A DNA stretch of 64,000 bases from Cyprinodon diabolis (GCA_030533445.1 CM060070.1:22921501-22985500); one strand, 5' to 3'. Positions 49,792 to 64,000 are shown, counted from the stretch's first letter. Program-made: numbers and translations. The notes: generated by a model from the letters alone, not told the origin.

Positions 49792-50319
49792 ACCCTATGG
49801 ATTAGGAACGGGATGTCACTTAAGCTCATATGTGAGTCAAGGCAGGTGAGCAAATACTTTTGGCAATATAGTGTATACCCACATGGTCTGCTGCAAAGAA
49901 TGATTGCATTAAGGTGAACAGTTTAAAAGTAAGTTCTACCTAGCTCTAAGGAAATTAATACAAACTTTTACATTCAAAAAAAGAGAAAACTTAAAAGCAA
50001 GATCCTCTTACTTTGATGTCTTGCAATATAAAACTATTTGTGTACTAATAAACAACTTTAACCAGGAACAGTTTAGTCTAAATAAATACCAGAGAAAAAT
50101 ATATTTTCATACATTGTCTGTAAATATCTGGTCTTCCCTGTTTTCATTAACAGCTTGCTTAAACACTCTCTGTTTATCTATCTCATTTAAACAGCTACAA
50201 GCCAGCAGCTCTAGAATAATTTGTTTATCTGTTTTAGAGCAGCCCTTCTAATGCAACTATTTTCCAATAACCTTGTTGATTATGTAATTATGCTGCTGTA
50301 TTATCTCTCCCCCCATAAG

Positions 50320-50393
50320 GTTTTAAAGAGTCATCGGCTGCCTAGTGGAGATGTGACAAGCATCAGTGACGGCACCCAGATGGCCAAAGTCCA
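50320..50393 (+). other. Candidate exon, 74 nt
   Basis: A strong acceptor (ttatctctccccccataAG) precedes 74 nt open in frame 'VLKSHRLPSGDVTSISDGTQMAKV', followed by a GTAAGAG donor at 50394. In the same frame an unspliced read-through meets TAA immediately, as expected at an intron start. The product is not recognised, and it may be chance. Confidence 0.25.
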
Positions 50394-53350
50394 GTAAGAG
50401 TGGCCTCTGTGACATCACTTTAAGTGGTCCTTGACAAAACGTCAGCACCGTGGTTACGGCTCATAATATAATTTGCAATGGTAGAGAGGACAGTGCCAGC
50501 ACTGCATCCGCATCTAGCCTTATGGCCTTTTACCCCATTTTATGCCATTGCACAGAGTAGGGCGGGCTTTCGGAAAGGTGTCAGGCACGCAGCGTGTATC
50601 ACTAAAGGGAAAGCTGCTTCTTGTCAGGTGATGACAAGTAAGTGGCAGGTGAGGAGAAATTAAACACATCACCCTGATGCTCCCCTCCTTCCCACCCTCT
50701 TGTGCTGTCAATTAGCCTCAATCAATGCTGTCTACCCATCCATCAACGCATAGTAAATATCATCCAGAATATATGTTATCTCAACATTTCTGTCAGCTGT
50801 TTCTAGTGAGGGCCTTTTGTAATTGTGCTGTCTTACTGGACAAAATGAATGCTGCTGCCACTGATCAAAGCAGTTGGCAATGTAATCCAACCGAAACCTC
50901 AGACTGGTGCATGGTTAGTCAGGACATGACAGTCCCTCAGGCCTGTCCAAAACCCTGTCGTCTTCTGATGGTAGATGTGAGGCAGAGCTAGAAAGAGAAG
51001 TACGAGAAAGCCATCTCCTGGAATGATGAGGCATCATGGTATGCTTCTAACGTCCCTCCTCTCAGCTGTGTTTGACTAAAGCATGGGCTGAAGAGGTGCT
51101 TATCAATAAAGTAAGTCTGCTACTGTGCATTATTAAGAGGTGATGGCGTGTTAGGCTTGCTGGGCTAAAAAGGACTTAAATGATGTGGGAGCGCCACTGT
51201 CAATCTCAGCCTTCCTCTGAGAGTCAATTAGGAGATAAACAGAGCTACATGTCTTTGGCAGTGGTGAGAAGGCTGATAGGCTGTCCCACGGATGTCCTGG
51301 GGCAAGGTAAACTGACGGCACAGCTTTGCCATCAGGGATAAGGAAAACGGGAACAGTGCACGACTAGCCGACCACTTGAGAGAGTATGTGTTCTTATGTC
51401 AGCATGTATGTGAGTGCACATGTGCATGTTTTTGTGTACTTATATGTGTAGGTGTAGGTTTGCCCACTCAGCGGCCTTAGTTGAGGAAATGGTTGTAATG
51501 AAGCCTCTGCAGGATGAATCAGTTTGACGGGCAATACTGATGATGGTGAAAATGATACTGAGGGCTGTGGTGATGATGATAACTGGAGCAGTGATGGCTG
51601 CAAATTAGTCAGTGCTCTGCCACCATGGAAAACTATGAGTGCTACAAATGTGCAAGAATGGGTTTAAGATGAATAAATAATGTGTCAAGCCTAAACATAT
51701 TCATATGAATGTGCATGTATGAGCAATGCTTTCACATATTGAGTATAGTAAGAAAGGCAAAACATGCAAATGGAGAATATTCATTACTCACATTATATCC
51801 TGTGGGCAATATATGTTTTCCATTGAATGCACTGTAAGCGCAAAGGCATAATCAGATGTTTGCTTGTACTATTTACTTTCAATAAGTCATAAAGTTAACA
51901 TGTTCAAAGCATAGCTTAATGTTCATAAAAAATGATGATCATTAGATCAAATTTACCAGTTCTTCACAATGACACAGTGTTTTATACAGTCTGCATCTCT
52001 TTCTCTCTCTCTATTGAACCCTGTTTTTTTTTCCAATTGTGGAACAAGTATGTGTTGCGGAAATGTAGCACTGCTCATCATGGTGAACACACCAGAATCA
52101 TACTGTTCTGTAGTGCTTGGGCAAATGTAGAATATGAATATGTCTTGACCTAAACTGTTTTATTCTAGTTAGGGTCCTGAGGGCGTGTTGGAATCATCCA
52201 CTGTATTTATTTGCAACAGGTTTTGTATTTGCACTGCATTTGCATTTTGCTGCAATCTATTTTTGTTTGTTTATTTGTTCGTCTAACTTTTGGGTTTTAA
52301 GTACTTTTTCTCTTGCTGCATGTTAATGTATTGGCAGTGTGTTTGCACCTCTTGGCTAGAATATATATGAATACCTGCCTTATGTCATTGCAATATTAAT
52401 TTAGATGCATTATAAATGTGCAATACATTTCACTCAAGAGAATAATGAAAAATGTTCATTAAGCATCTAAATACATTTACACTGTGCACCAGCAGGGCCT
52501 TACTTCATATAATTAAGTGTGTCAATATAATGAGATAATTTTCTAATATCTTCTGTCTGCATGTCATTTCATTTATGCTCAATACTTAGCTGTGAAAAAA
52601 AATCAACAGATGAATTTTAATGAACAGCAGGCCATTATTACCTTCATTATTTTCCAATTAGCACACCATATACCGTATCAGCTTAGAAATAGCAACTACA
52701 ATGCAGTGCCATAAATGTACCAACTTTACCATCTTTAAATAAGAAGAAACTCAATATAAGCCTGTAAAGGTCTGCACAGAACAGCCATCCAGAGTGCACT
52801 GTGTGAGAAATAATTCCTGGAATAAATTCTTTAAAATCAATATAGGGTTATGATTAACCGTCATTGGAGGTTAGCAAAAAAGCCAAATGTAAAGCAGAGG
52901 CAATTATCATGCATCATGACAGAATGAAAAGAAAAAAGAAAAAAACATTGATTCTAGATGTAGAAAACTGAAGCTCCGTGATTCTTGCTTCTTGAGTTTG
53001 TCAACTGGTTCAAACCATATAGAATAATTTCTGTTGACTTACAGAAGGTATGAACACATAGGAATTTACTCTAAAATTAAAAAAATCAATACATCATTTT
53101 AGATGTTTATGTGTTCAAAAAATGATTTAATTATTATTTTGATATTGTAGATTTTCTCACAAACACAAAGGCTGTGCATACATGTAAAAAAAATTTTTTA
53201 TCTGGTGTCATTGAAAGTAAAATTATAGTGCCATCTAACTCCTTTCATGATAAGTGCATTTGTAAAAAAAACCAAAAAAAAAAACCCCTTGTTTTCAGTT
53301 AAACTACCTCTGAATCTGACCTATATATGGTTAAAATACATTATTTTTTT

Positions 53351-53351
53351 A

Positions 53352-53384
<33 letters not shown>

Positions 53385-53391
53385 TATATAT
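53351..53391. repeat. (TA)n/(CA)n compound microsatellite
   Basis: TA units, then a short CA run, then TA, directly visible. Confidence 0.9.
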
Positions 53392-53873
53392 CTATCTAAG
53401 GACGCCACCACTGTACTTCAGTTAGCTCAGTTATTTGGGTGTGAAAAAGAGCCGTCATCTGGTGCATATGTAGCGTGAAATGCGAGTGGCGGGCGAGTGA
53501 CACTGTCAGCTTGTTTTCTCCACCTTGTCTGTTGGTTTTGGAGCATGAGAGCTGGTTGGCTGTATAGGCGGGGGCTACAGGGTCAATGTGTGTGTATGGA
53601 GGGATGCGTTGAGTGAATAACCTTTCCTGGTAACAGCTGTCAGATCCACCGGAGCAGAGCAGAGGACAGAATAGCAGGTCTAACTCGGCCCAACCCAGGC
53701 ACAAGGTTGGAAGGGGTAAGCCGAGTGGGCGGCATTAGAGTGCCTTCCAGGGTTGCATGTTGAGCTCAAGGGTTTTGATGGGTGGCCACCACGGGGCCTT
53801 AACGGGGTTCTCAACACCCCTGGCCGCTCATTGTTTAACACATTGCTCATCTCCTTTCTTCCTTCCCCCAAAG

Positions 53874-53941
53874 CAGATTCTATGCACAGCAGTGTAGAGC
53901 TCACTGGCCCGACGGAGTCCCAGGACGCCGTCTTTGTCAAG
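53874..53941 (+). other. Candidate exon, 68 nt
   Basis: Preceded by a long pyrimidine tract ending in AG (ctcctttcttccttcccccaaAG) and followed by GTGTCA. One frame reads DSMHSSVELTGPTESQDAVFVK. The donor is mediocre and the protein is not recognised. Confidence 0.22.
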
Positions 53942-54538
53942 GTGTCATTCGCCAATGTGGCATCTCAGCATGGTCTACCACTATGCGTGACAGGGGATGC
54001 AGACCCCATGAAGGGGGATTAGCACCTCACCCATTGTCTGAGTGCAGTATGGTGCTGGATTTGGCTACATGGCTATTCAAGCACTGTATTTCTATTATTT
54101 GGCACTTGACAGAGACGCTCAGCGGCCTCGCTTTTGTTCCCCCAGCAGTATCAGAATGTGTTCATGTCATGCCCCTGGCCGAGTAGCTTATTATCTCAGT
54201 TGACATGACAAGGAAAGGTGCGACGCTAGATTCTGTTATTGCTGTCTTCAGCCTGACCCGCAGGTTAGGATGTTTTTCTTTTTTTTTAATGGGTTAGATA
54301 GAGCTTGCTACTCATGTATAATTTACTGTCGATTCTCTCATTGGTGAAAGGGGAGTATGTTGACCGAGACTTAACCTAAGGTCGGGTTTGATGTTGTGAA
54401 TGCAAAATTAGGTTGTTGTTTTTTTTTGTAGGTTTGCCTATTGCTTTTTTTTTATTGAAGTCAGAGGTTATTTACAGCAAATCATGTTCGTAAAGGAGTT
54501 TATTATAGGTAATGAAAAAACCCTGTGTTCAAAGTTGA

Positions 54539-54539
<1 letters not shown>

Positions 54540-54607
<68 letters not shown>
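54540..54607. repeat. (AT)n microsatellite
   Basis: About 33 AT units, directly visible. Confidence 0.95.
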
Positions 54608-54610
<3 letters not shown>

Positions 54611-55714
54611 CTTTCGATTTTCAGGGTTTTCCTTTTTTTTTTTTGCTTTCTTTTTCTGTTTTAGATTAGTGCAGCAGCTCAAGGAGATACAGGTTTACAG
54701 TAACTGAACTATTTTTTTCCTGCTGTGCTCTCTGGAAAAGCTTTTTAACACTGTGAGCTCACTTTATTAACTTCGTTCCTGCAATGTTTGCTTTTTTCAG
54801 TTTTAATTTTGCATCTTAGAAAAATCAAACCAATGGATTGTCTAATATTTCCCTCTGCCTTGTCTCCTCTCCCGCTGTAGTGTTGATTTCTCTGGAAGGT
54901 GAGCGAAGGTCATGCTTCCAGTTGGGAATAAAGGCCATTTTAAAACCTTGACTTCAGCCACTTTCACAAGCTCACAACATGGAGGGCTTTGCTGTCATGT
55001 TAGAAAACATGTTACTTTATAATAAGTGAAATTACTTAGACACTGGCAAATCAAATCAGATGAAACTTGTGAAAAGAAGATGGAGGAATAATTTGCATTA
55101 CACTTGTGTCTAGTACCGCCATATCACTTTTTGCCAGTATGAGTTTCTCACTATAAGAAAATCTTCAGCAAAAATACCATAATTTCTACATAATTTAAGA
55201 AATGATCATAATTATGACATAAATCTCTTTATCTGAAACACGAAAGAGACTATTTATTCCTTTTATTAGTCAAATAATTTTTAACAATATCCAAACTATA
55301 TTATTATATATTAATATATTATATATATATTAATATATGTTAAATATTAACTATTAAAATGTAAATACATTTGATTCTAATACCATCTCAGAATGTCAAA
55401 TTGCCAAGCTGAAGGAGAAACAGAGACAATGACCCTTACTTTCCAAAGTAAAAAAAAAAACAAAGATGTTTTAAATTCTCTGCCCTAATCTTTTGAAAGT
55501 GCTGCATTCACAATAGATGAATTTAAGTGCAGAACAGTGCTAAGGAGTGTCTTTATTCGACCTTGTTAAGGTGAGGTTGTAGTGATTGCAGGAATGCTGG
55601 TTTGGCTTATTATTTATTTATATGAAGATATTAAAAGAGCTGGGTTAATATATTCTGTCAGAGCTATGAAAAAGATCTGTACCAGTTTGTTTCAATTTTA
55701 AAATGGCCTGTAAT

Positions 55715-55915
55715 TATATAGTACTTTTTTAAGTCAGGATACTTGACCAAAGCGCTGTACACTACATTCAGTCATTCACCCACTCACAAACACACTGATG
55801 GTGGCAAGCTACATTGTAGCCACAGCTGCTCTGGGGCTCACTGACAATAGCGAGGCTGTCTTATTGCTGGCTTGAACTGACAGCTCTTCAGTTGCAGGTC
55901 AACAACACCCATTGG
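55715..55915. repeat. Dispersed fish repeat fragment
   Basis: 'CAAAGCGCTGTACACTACAT', 'CACTGATGGTGGCAAGCTAC' and 'AGCCACAGCTGCTCTGGGGC' occur in the order of a very common teleost repeat (AAAGCGCTTTACACTACA ... GCCACAGCTGCCCTGGGGC). Non-coding. Confidence 0.6.
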
Positions 55916-56824
<909 letters not shown>

Positions 56825-57026
56825 GTAGTCATTCATTCTCGGGTTGTAGCATGTAGTAGGAACTGCCATTCCGCGCAGGGTTTCTGAAAATCTTTTAACA
56901 GTTAACCAGGAGTTTTTGTCAGTTCTTTTTACCCAAACTACCACAATCTTTAGTTTGAGTGTAGAGCTCCCTGGATGCCCATCCTCCACATTCAAATCAA
57001 TGACCCACCTGTCGTTCTCCTGGGTC
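56825..57026 (-). repeat. 200-bp dispersed unit, copy B (GATA-linked)
   Basis: Reverse complement of 35727-35930 with one visible mismatch over about 200 bp. In its own orientation the downstream side again meets (GATA)n, and here the upstream side also carries a GATA-type array (57027-57210). Confidence 0.8.
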
Positions 57027-57210
<184 letters not shown>

Positions 57211-60200
57211 GCCTGTCTGTTTAAACTACTTACGTTTTTGTAAAATTAGAAGTACTTTAATTGCTGTGGGCCATATTTTGTGGTTTCCTTGTGTTTGAAA
57301 GTTGGATAGACCAAAAAAAAGTAATGTTGTAGAAATAAAGTGTTACAGTTTGGTTAGAAAAATCTGGAATATCTGGAATTTTGTTTAGTTTAGTGATGCA
57401 TGGCAGTGTTAAGACAGAACAGCAGAATAAAAATAAGTGTGTGTAGCATATTATTTCCTTTCTTTTGAATTTTCATACAGTATTTAACATATTTATGAAA
57501 TTCTGACTAAATGCGAAATGTGTATTTCATACCTCTGCTCAATGTACTTACAGTAATATCCCCAAAACTGTTTTATTTTTGCTTCATTGATTTTATGCTT
57601 TGTTATACATCTAATATAACTCTAACTGTGCATGCCACAGCAACATAGTCTCACCCAAAGAGCACAGAGAAGGGCCCCAAAGGAAAACAGTGCAGAGTGA
57701 TTCACTTCACTTTTTTTTATTTATGGAGAAAAAAAAAAGGCAGAACCTATAAATTGCTTGCCGTAAGAGCTCTTTTTCTGTCAATATATTTTCACTGCCC
57801 CCTCAAGGCTATAGAGAATAAAAATTCATAAAAAAATTACCTGATGGTGTCAGCATCCTGTAGCTCAACATTGTAAATAAATGTTGGTTGTACAGAATTA
57901 AAAAAGTAGTCAGCTATTTTGTTTTCTCTCCTGTATATATTTGTAATTGCTTTCCTTCTCTATCAGTGTAAATAAAGATGAATAAATACTACTTTTAATT
58001 CAAAATATAAACTCACAAGTCAAAAAACCTAAAATATAATAACATGTTTTCATTATTATATTACATATGAACTTTAAATTGTTATTAGCATCTTCATACT
58101 TAGAAAAATTAAATCCAGCTCAGCACTGTAGTAGTTTAATTTATTATACAAAACTATTTCACCCTTCTACTTAAGTAAACAAAACATAAATACTTACTTA
58201 TTTACTTAAACTATATTTCTAAGGGTAATGCATATTTATGAACATCTGCATCAAATGTAGTCATAAATATGCCAGATTATACCACAACTGCTTATTCCAT
58301 CTGTAGTCCCCAGATGAATTGCACAAACACTAATAGAAATGAAATATAAAAATGATTTAAAGTGATTACATACTTTCATGTATTTTTTTGATGAAATTTA
58401 AAAGTTGGATAAGTTTGTAAGAATCTCATTTTCAGTGCTGTTTCAGTTCATAGTTTCTTTGACCAACATAACTCTTTGTCCAAATGTAGAGCATCTGTGT
58501 TGAACCTCAAAGTCTCCTTATACTGTCACCTTGGTACCAATCCTATCTGGAGTCTTCAGTTTCATAAAATCCTTCAAAGGCAGCAGTGAAAGTCCATGCA
58601 AAACATTAAGACAAGCTGTGAATTTTTGAGGTGAAATACATTTTTAAAGTAAAAAAAAAGAAAAATCTATGATGGCATGTGAATGTTTTTTTTTTAAATT
58701 ATTATTATGTTGGCTTGGGTGTTGTGCCACGAGCATCAGACCAGGTTATTGTACTTCAATCCATATGTAAAAATTCTAGAGTGCATGAACATCAGAGTAG
58801 CAGTCAGGGCAATAAAAGGCATTTCCTGTTTAAGATAAAATTATAATCAACTTTTTAAAATTATTTGTTTGGTTTGTTCATAAAATGTGAATGCAGTGTC
58901 CAGAGCCTTTGTGTTCAAACTCAACATAACATAAAAATATTATATAGGTTGGTTAACAAGTAAGGCTTTCTGTTAAAGTACATCATAAAATAGAGCATAA
59001 TTTTAAGGTGAAAGTAAAACCAGTCATGGTTGCAATATATGTATGATTTGTATGACTTACAAATAAAATACAAAGTGTGGAATACACTTCAATTAAACAC
59101 ACAGCTCCACATTTTAGGAGACTGGAAAATGACTGAAGATATTCCAGTATGAATTTGCAATCCTGACACTATTTTGCGAATTTCTAAGTTTTTAATTGTA
59201 CAATTTAAATCAGCTTTGATGAGTCAAAGTACATAAGATTTAGATTACACACCCGTAGTGAATGTTTTATTTTATTACAGGGTTCACACTGTGTTTCCCA
59301 TTAAGTCCACAAGCAAAACATTATTAGAGATCTAAGTCAGGGTGCAGCTGGAAAAATATACTACTGCTGCACTTTGGCAGAAACTTGCTCCTGGTTGGTA
59401 AGCTACATAACTAATATCAAAATCATCCAATCTATTTTAAAAATGGCTTTACCTACAGAAAGTGACGTTATTTTTCTGGGCTCTCAATGAGAGCATTCTA
59501 ACAAGTAACCTCATCATTAAAGAAAGATTATAAAAATCCAAATAATCTAAAACTCTGTAATTGACCCATGCCTTTTATACTTTACAAATAAGGCCTTTCA
59601 CACTGTAAAAATTGTTCAAAACCATATTTTGGTATATTGGTCTTTGATATAAACATCAGTATTAAAGCTTGATTTTGAAAGAAATGTTTCTCTTTAGCCA
59701 TGTAATACAATTGTTTTTGAGCATAACACAGACTGCACCATGACCTCGGCCTGCTCCAACATTTCCAAAATGACCCCATCGCTGGCAACTTCAAGATGTT
59801 TTCTGGAGGCTGGAATGCAGCAGGGTCCTCTGCTGGCAGCAGGCAGGGAAGAAGGTGTGGGGAATGCAAGCGGTGGTGGGGGTTTGGAATGATGCTTGAG
59901 AGGCAAAATCACCGAATCGGGGCCCAGGGTTGTTTGGCAGGCAGCAGAGTATGAAATTTACAGAATTTCTTGTGTTGGTGGTGCAGCTGCTTTTTTGTCC
60001 ACAGCATTATGTTGTCAGACATCTGCTTGGAAAATGACTTGAGAGCTAGAACAAGTGAGTGAAAAAATGTAGAAGTGATGTTTTGCCAGTTTTTCTTCGA
60101 AATGCCACAATGCAGACAGATGAGAAAATTGGTAGGTGATTGATTTTTCTCTGTGTGTGATATGACTTTACCAACAGTTTCGGTTAGGAATGGCTGAACT

Positions 60201-62158
60201 GTTTGAGTTTTTCTCCGAATTTCAATTTTTATTCAATTTTGTTGGGGCTGTTTTCTCAACAACAACAAAAAAGCAACAACAAAAAGCAAACACAAAAAAA
60301 CAAGACAATCCAAATCACTAATGAAGTGTGACATAGCTTTGAGATGAAATTGTTGAAACATGAAAGCTAGGTGAACACTTGAGTCCTCTTATTTTCCATC
60401 TCCTTTTACAATATTGACCCCAATTACATGTACGAGGTCAGCTGCAAGTCTTTGGGAATGCCTGCTAAAATAAATTTCAAAACAGTGTTTTGTGCTACAA
60501 AACTACAATCAAATATAATTTAGCTTATTTTTATTACTGCAATGGAAACCAATCAGAAACCCTAAATTGTTGGGGCCCTGTGCACTGGTCTCTTGCCTGC
60601 ATTCAGCTCACTTCCCAGCACAGCTCTCTCAACACCTCTGCAAGATTCTTTGAAACAGATGCCTTTTTATTTCTGACAGCTTTGCCAGTTGTCTAGGTCA
60701 GTTGGGTGGCAGGTCACAAAGGCTTGTGTACCCACGAGGAAAGACCCAGAGCACAAACACCCAAGCTGTAATGACTTTAAGGCATGTGTGTTTAAGTTAC
60801 TACTCGTGTATGTAAGATGAGAGTAATCCCCTCAGGTGAATAGTTCATTTGCAGGTGACAGCAGCAGTGTTTAGCACAAACCCATTGCCCCCTGTCTTTC
60901 TTGACAGTATTACCCTTTTATTCATCCTCATCCAGCCTCATTCTTTCCTTGACTTATTTTGTTTGTTTTTCATTTTACTTTTAGGAAGGAGAAGCAAATA
61001 GAAACTGAGAAAAAAAAAACTGAGAAACAGAAATGTTAAGCCGACTAGAGTAATAGTACTGCTCTTTGTGCTGCTCTCTTTATTTTCCCTTTGATTACAA
61101 TCTGGAGGGGCTCAAGTTACCTTAATTCGGTCAGCTGAGGCTCTGACTGAAATTGTGCTATGCTGAGTGATGAAGCTGCTGGAGGTAGGCCGGTTTGGGC
61201 ATGAAAACCTGACTTCATTCAGCCGTGAAAAGAAAATAAAATGGATAAAGAACACAAATCGAATAAACAAAATTGCAAAACAAGAGGGAACATCTGGAGT
61301 AACCGTGCAACAAATATGCAGCAATGTACAGCAATACACGCAGTAAATTTTAGACGCATCCGGCATGGAGATATAAACGATGAGACCAACCGTGCAATTC
61401 CTTCAGGGGTGCTTGTCTTGTTTATACCAGAGTGTCAAAAAAGGGTTTCGGCATTGCGCAGCTCTCGGTGGATGGAGGATAAGGAGACATGCTGGGATTC
61501 TCTGGCCAGTGACGGAGGTACCAGGAGAGGGGGGAGTGAGTGCTGAGGGCATCTCTGCCTGAGGCCCCAGTAGCTACACAACACTAAGCATTGTTGAGGC
61601 CTGGTTCTTATGTAGCCCTAATCGAAACCCCCTGCTCTCTCCATCTGGCCTTACATTATCACTTCACTGGTTTACCTTCTTTCCTTCTCTATCAGTATTT
61701 TTTAAACTTGTGCAGCCGTAGGTTTCTTTCAGGTTTGATTTTTTTATTGTCCTCCTAGTTTGTACCATCGGTACATTTTAGCTAATGTTGAAGCAGCAAC
61801 GAGTTAAAAGAAAAACACTGTAGGTAAAAAATAAAATCAAATGCTAAGAAAATCAGGAAAACAAAGAAAGTTAACCAAACTCTCTGGAATGTTATATTAT
61901 GGAGTAACAAAAAGTAAAAACTGTGTAGTGATTTTTTTTTTTTTTTTTTACCTCTGCCAAAGAGGTTATGTTTTCATCATCGTTGGTTTGCCTGTCTGCT
62001 TTCCGAAAAACTTAAAAAGTCATGGACAGCTTTTGCTGAACATTTCAAATAAGATTTATATTTTGTCTGGCAACAAATTATTATATTACAGTGATGATCC
62101 AGATATCCATCTCGATCCAGGAAGTTTTTTAAAAGATTCTATGAATACGGGTGTTAAC
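57211..62158. other. AT-rich non-coding stretch
   Basis: No gene recognised. Segments 59740-59960 and 61430-61660 are GC-richer and repeat-free, without a convincing reading frame. A 17-bp T-run lies near 61933. Confidence 0.5.
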
Positions 62159-62531
62159 TTGAAGGTATAGTGGAGGATGTTCTTTTTGCAGGTGGATCAT
62201 CAAAATAAGTTGTCCACCTAATTGTCAATCATTCTGGTGATATTGTTTACGTACGTGGTAATATGTCCTACGTGCTCGTCCCCATTTTCACTTACCGTTG
62301 GTTAAGTCTGTCATAGTCGAAAAATTGCTAATCTTCTTTTGGAAAGTAAGCTGGTATGGACGAGCAAGCAGCAAATTTTAAACAGAGCATGCACGAGGAG
62401 AAATGGGCTTGTGCACGCTCTCGAACATGTATAATAGGCGTTTCCTCTCGGGAGCTGGTACAGGGTTGTGCATGTCCTTTTTTTTTTATGTGGAGGAATT
62501 TTGGGCAAAAAATTCTCCACTATACCTTTAA
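62159..62531. mobile_element. MITE with TTAA-like ends, about 370 bp
   Basis: Inverted ends AAGGTATAGTGGAGGATGTT (left) and AAAGGTATAGTGGAGAATTT (right, reversed) are flanked by TTGA/TTAA. This suggests a TTAA target duplication with one mutated base. Non-coding. Confidence 0.6.
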
Positions 62532-64000
62532 TGTGGAAGTTAGAATATGTTGGTGGAAATTAGCTACTTGGTGCAGATCTATGCTCTCTGAGTGCTTTTC
62601 TATTATTTTAGATTTTTAAATGGAAGAAATGGAAATCTCAAAATTGTTCTGTGCATTTGCATGCAGCATATTTTAGCGTGAAACCCCAACGTAAGGTCCA
62701 ACAAACAACTGCCTTTGCAAACCACCTAAGTGATGAGTAGTCAGAAAAAATCTAAAATCAGTCAGAGAGACAGCAAAGAGAACCATAGTAAATCTGGAGA
62801 AGCTGCAGAAAAGTTCTGGTCAGTTTCTGTTGACATGAAAGCTATTTGTTGTTCTACAGTACACACAGATTTGGCTCTTATGGAAGGGCATCAAGAAGAA
62901 AGACATTGTTGATTCTTCGCAAAAAATTATCAAGTCTTGTAAAATTAAATCTTTTGGTTTTTTTTAATAAAACAGAAAAAAGAGTCCCAAAGACCTAATC
63001 ATCATGCAAAGGTTAAGTAAGGTATTCTAATCAAAAGTGATCTTTTTTTTCTTTTTTTTAACCAATATGCAAAAGACATGTGTTGCAGGATATGAAAATT
63101 CCACATCTCCCAGAATGCACTATTCCCACAAGGAGACATCAGCATCATCTGTTTTTGGATGCTCTTCTTAAACAGGAAATGGAAACCAGTCAGATTTTTA
63201 GATTCACACCTTTAAACTATGTATCATTCTCCTCACATTCCACAATTATTCACTGCTTTGGCAGGTCAAGAAATGCACTGAAACATGGAATATCAGAAAT
63301 AGTTAAAAAGTTAAAGGGGAATTAAAATGTTTAAAAGCCAAATAAATTATGTAGAATACGGTACTTTTGATAAGATTCTTTTTATCTAAATAGCCCAATT
63401 GCTGAACTATTTTGAAACATAAAACAGCACATTGATCTGGAATACATTTGTTCAACCTGTCATTGCTTTATTTTCCAACTAGTTTAATGTTTCCCATGTA
63501 ATGTCTCTTCAGTGTCTGGTCACAGCATGTAATCTGATGTAAATGGTAAAAAGTTAATCAGACAGATGCAAGTTTTCTAACTATGATGCTATGTCACTTC
63601 GCTTATCAGCCCTGCACACAGTTGTACTATTGCTACACTGAATTTTGCTGCCCTTAATGATCAGATTAGACTTACTAATTAAAAAAGGAGAAAAAAAAAC
63701 AATATTATGAGCTGCCCTAACGCTTCTCTAGGTGGTGATGAGTGAGGGCAAAGTTATTATTCTTTTGAACTCCTGCGGTGTGGGGGAAAGCCAGCAGACA
63801 TTTAAAGCAGCATGACGTTTAGTGTTTGTTATTTCTTTTTTACTTTTTTAATTCCTAGCCTGCAGATTTATGGCTTGATAATCCCTTAAACTTTAATACA
63901 TTTTTTCTTTCTTTTTTCACTAACAGTTGAATCAGGAGGAATTCTTGTGTATAATCTTTAGATGCAGTCTTTTTTTAAATGTCTTTATGTTTTAATGCAA
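62532..64000. other. AT-rich non-coding stretch to window end
   Basis: No gene, RNA or transposon border recognised. Confidence 0.5.

Larger units (their letters stand above)
48626..49873 (+). mobile_element. Complete Tc1/mariner transposon, 1,248 bp
   Basis: The ends are identical inverted repeats of about 29 bp starting CACTATATTGCCAAAAGTAT, flanked by TA on both sides (48624-48625 and 49874-49875). It holds one intact transposase gene. It is a different family from the element at 4328, which has 198-bp arms. A truncated relative lies at 24671. Confidence 0.95.
49876..55714. other. Non-coding stretch with some conserved-looking segments
   Basis: No gene is assembled. Segments 50320-51340 and 53400-54250 are balanced in composition, repeat-free and unlike the AT-rich surroundings. 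They could hold exons or conserved regulatory DNA. The rest (51600-53350, 54250-55700) is AT-rich. Confidence 0.45.

Noticed and set aside
59694..59912. 72-codon minus-strand frame in a GC-richer island
   Set aside because: Begins with a low-complexity proline stretch and has no domain or splice support.

Overview
The window reads as teleost fish nuclear DNA. It is AT-rich and full of microsatellites. It holds fish-type Tc1 and hAT transposons, decayed LINEs, tRNA-like SINEs and a solo LTR. Nothing looks bacterial, viral or organellar. No host protein-coding gene can be assembled with confidence. The non-repetitive parts look like intron or intergenic DNA. The best hints of a host gene are two tiny exon-like blocks near 18.5-18.7 kb on the + strand, plus weaker ones at 50.3 and 53.9 kb.

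Layout. 0-3.9 kb: plain AT-rich DNA. 3.9-7.1 kb: a LINE C-terminus split by a nested stack. A SINE holds a hAT-type element (8-bp target duplication), and that holds an intact Tc1 transposon. 12-17.2 kb: repeat cluster with a (GAATT)n-tailed repeat, a SINE and an LTR-like block. It also has a decayed LINE invaded by a TTAA-flanked MITE and by a solo LTR, and a further LINE C-terminus. 20.2-20.8 kb: reverse transcriptase fragment, minus strand. 24.7 kb: end of an old Tc1. 25.1-25.9 kb: non-autonomous hAT with a perfect 8-bp duplication and an internal (GGAT)n. 31.3-34.9 kb: a roughly 3 kb, extremely G-rich, strand-asymmetric block. It is bordered by a THAP-like coding scrap and by the end of a TTAA-type transposon. 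35.7-36.1 and 56.7-57.2 kb: two almost identical copies of a 200-bp unit fused to long GATA arrays.

39,561-45,677 is one 6.1 kb hAT element with a perfect 8-bp duplication. It has a 56-bp GC-rich minisatellite at its left end and a TTF/DUF4371-type transposase gene broken by only two stops. A converging decayed second gene of unknown identity lies near its right end. 48,626-49,873 is a second complete Tc1 element with an intact transposase.

The only intact coding regions I accept are the two Tc1 transposases. Everything else coding-like is a transposon fossil or a candidate exon. There is no operon-like organisation. The interest lies in the insertion history and in the large hAT and G-rich blocks.
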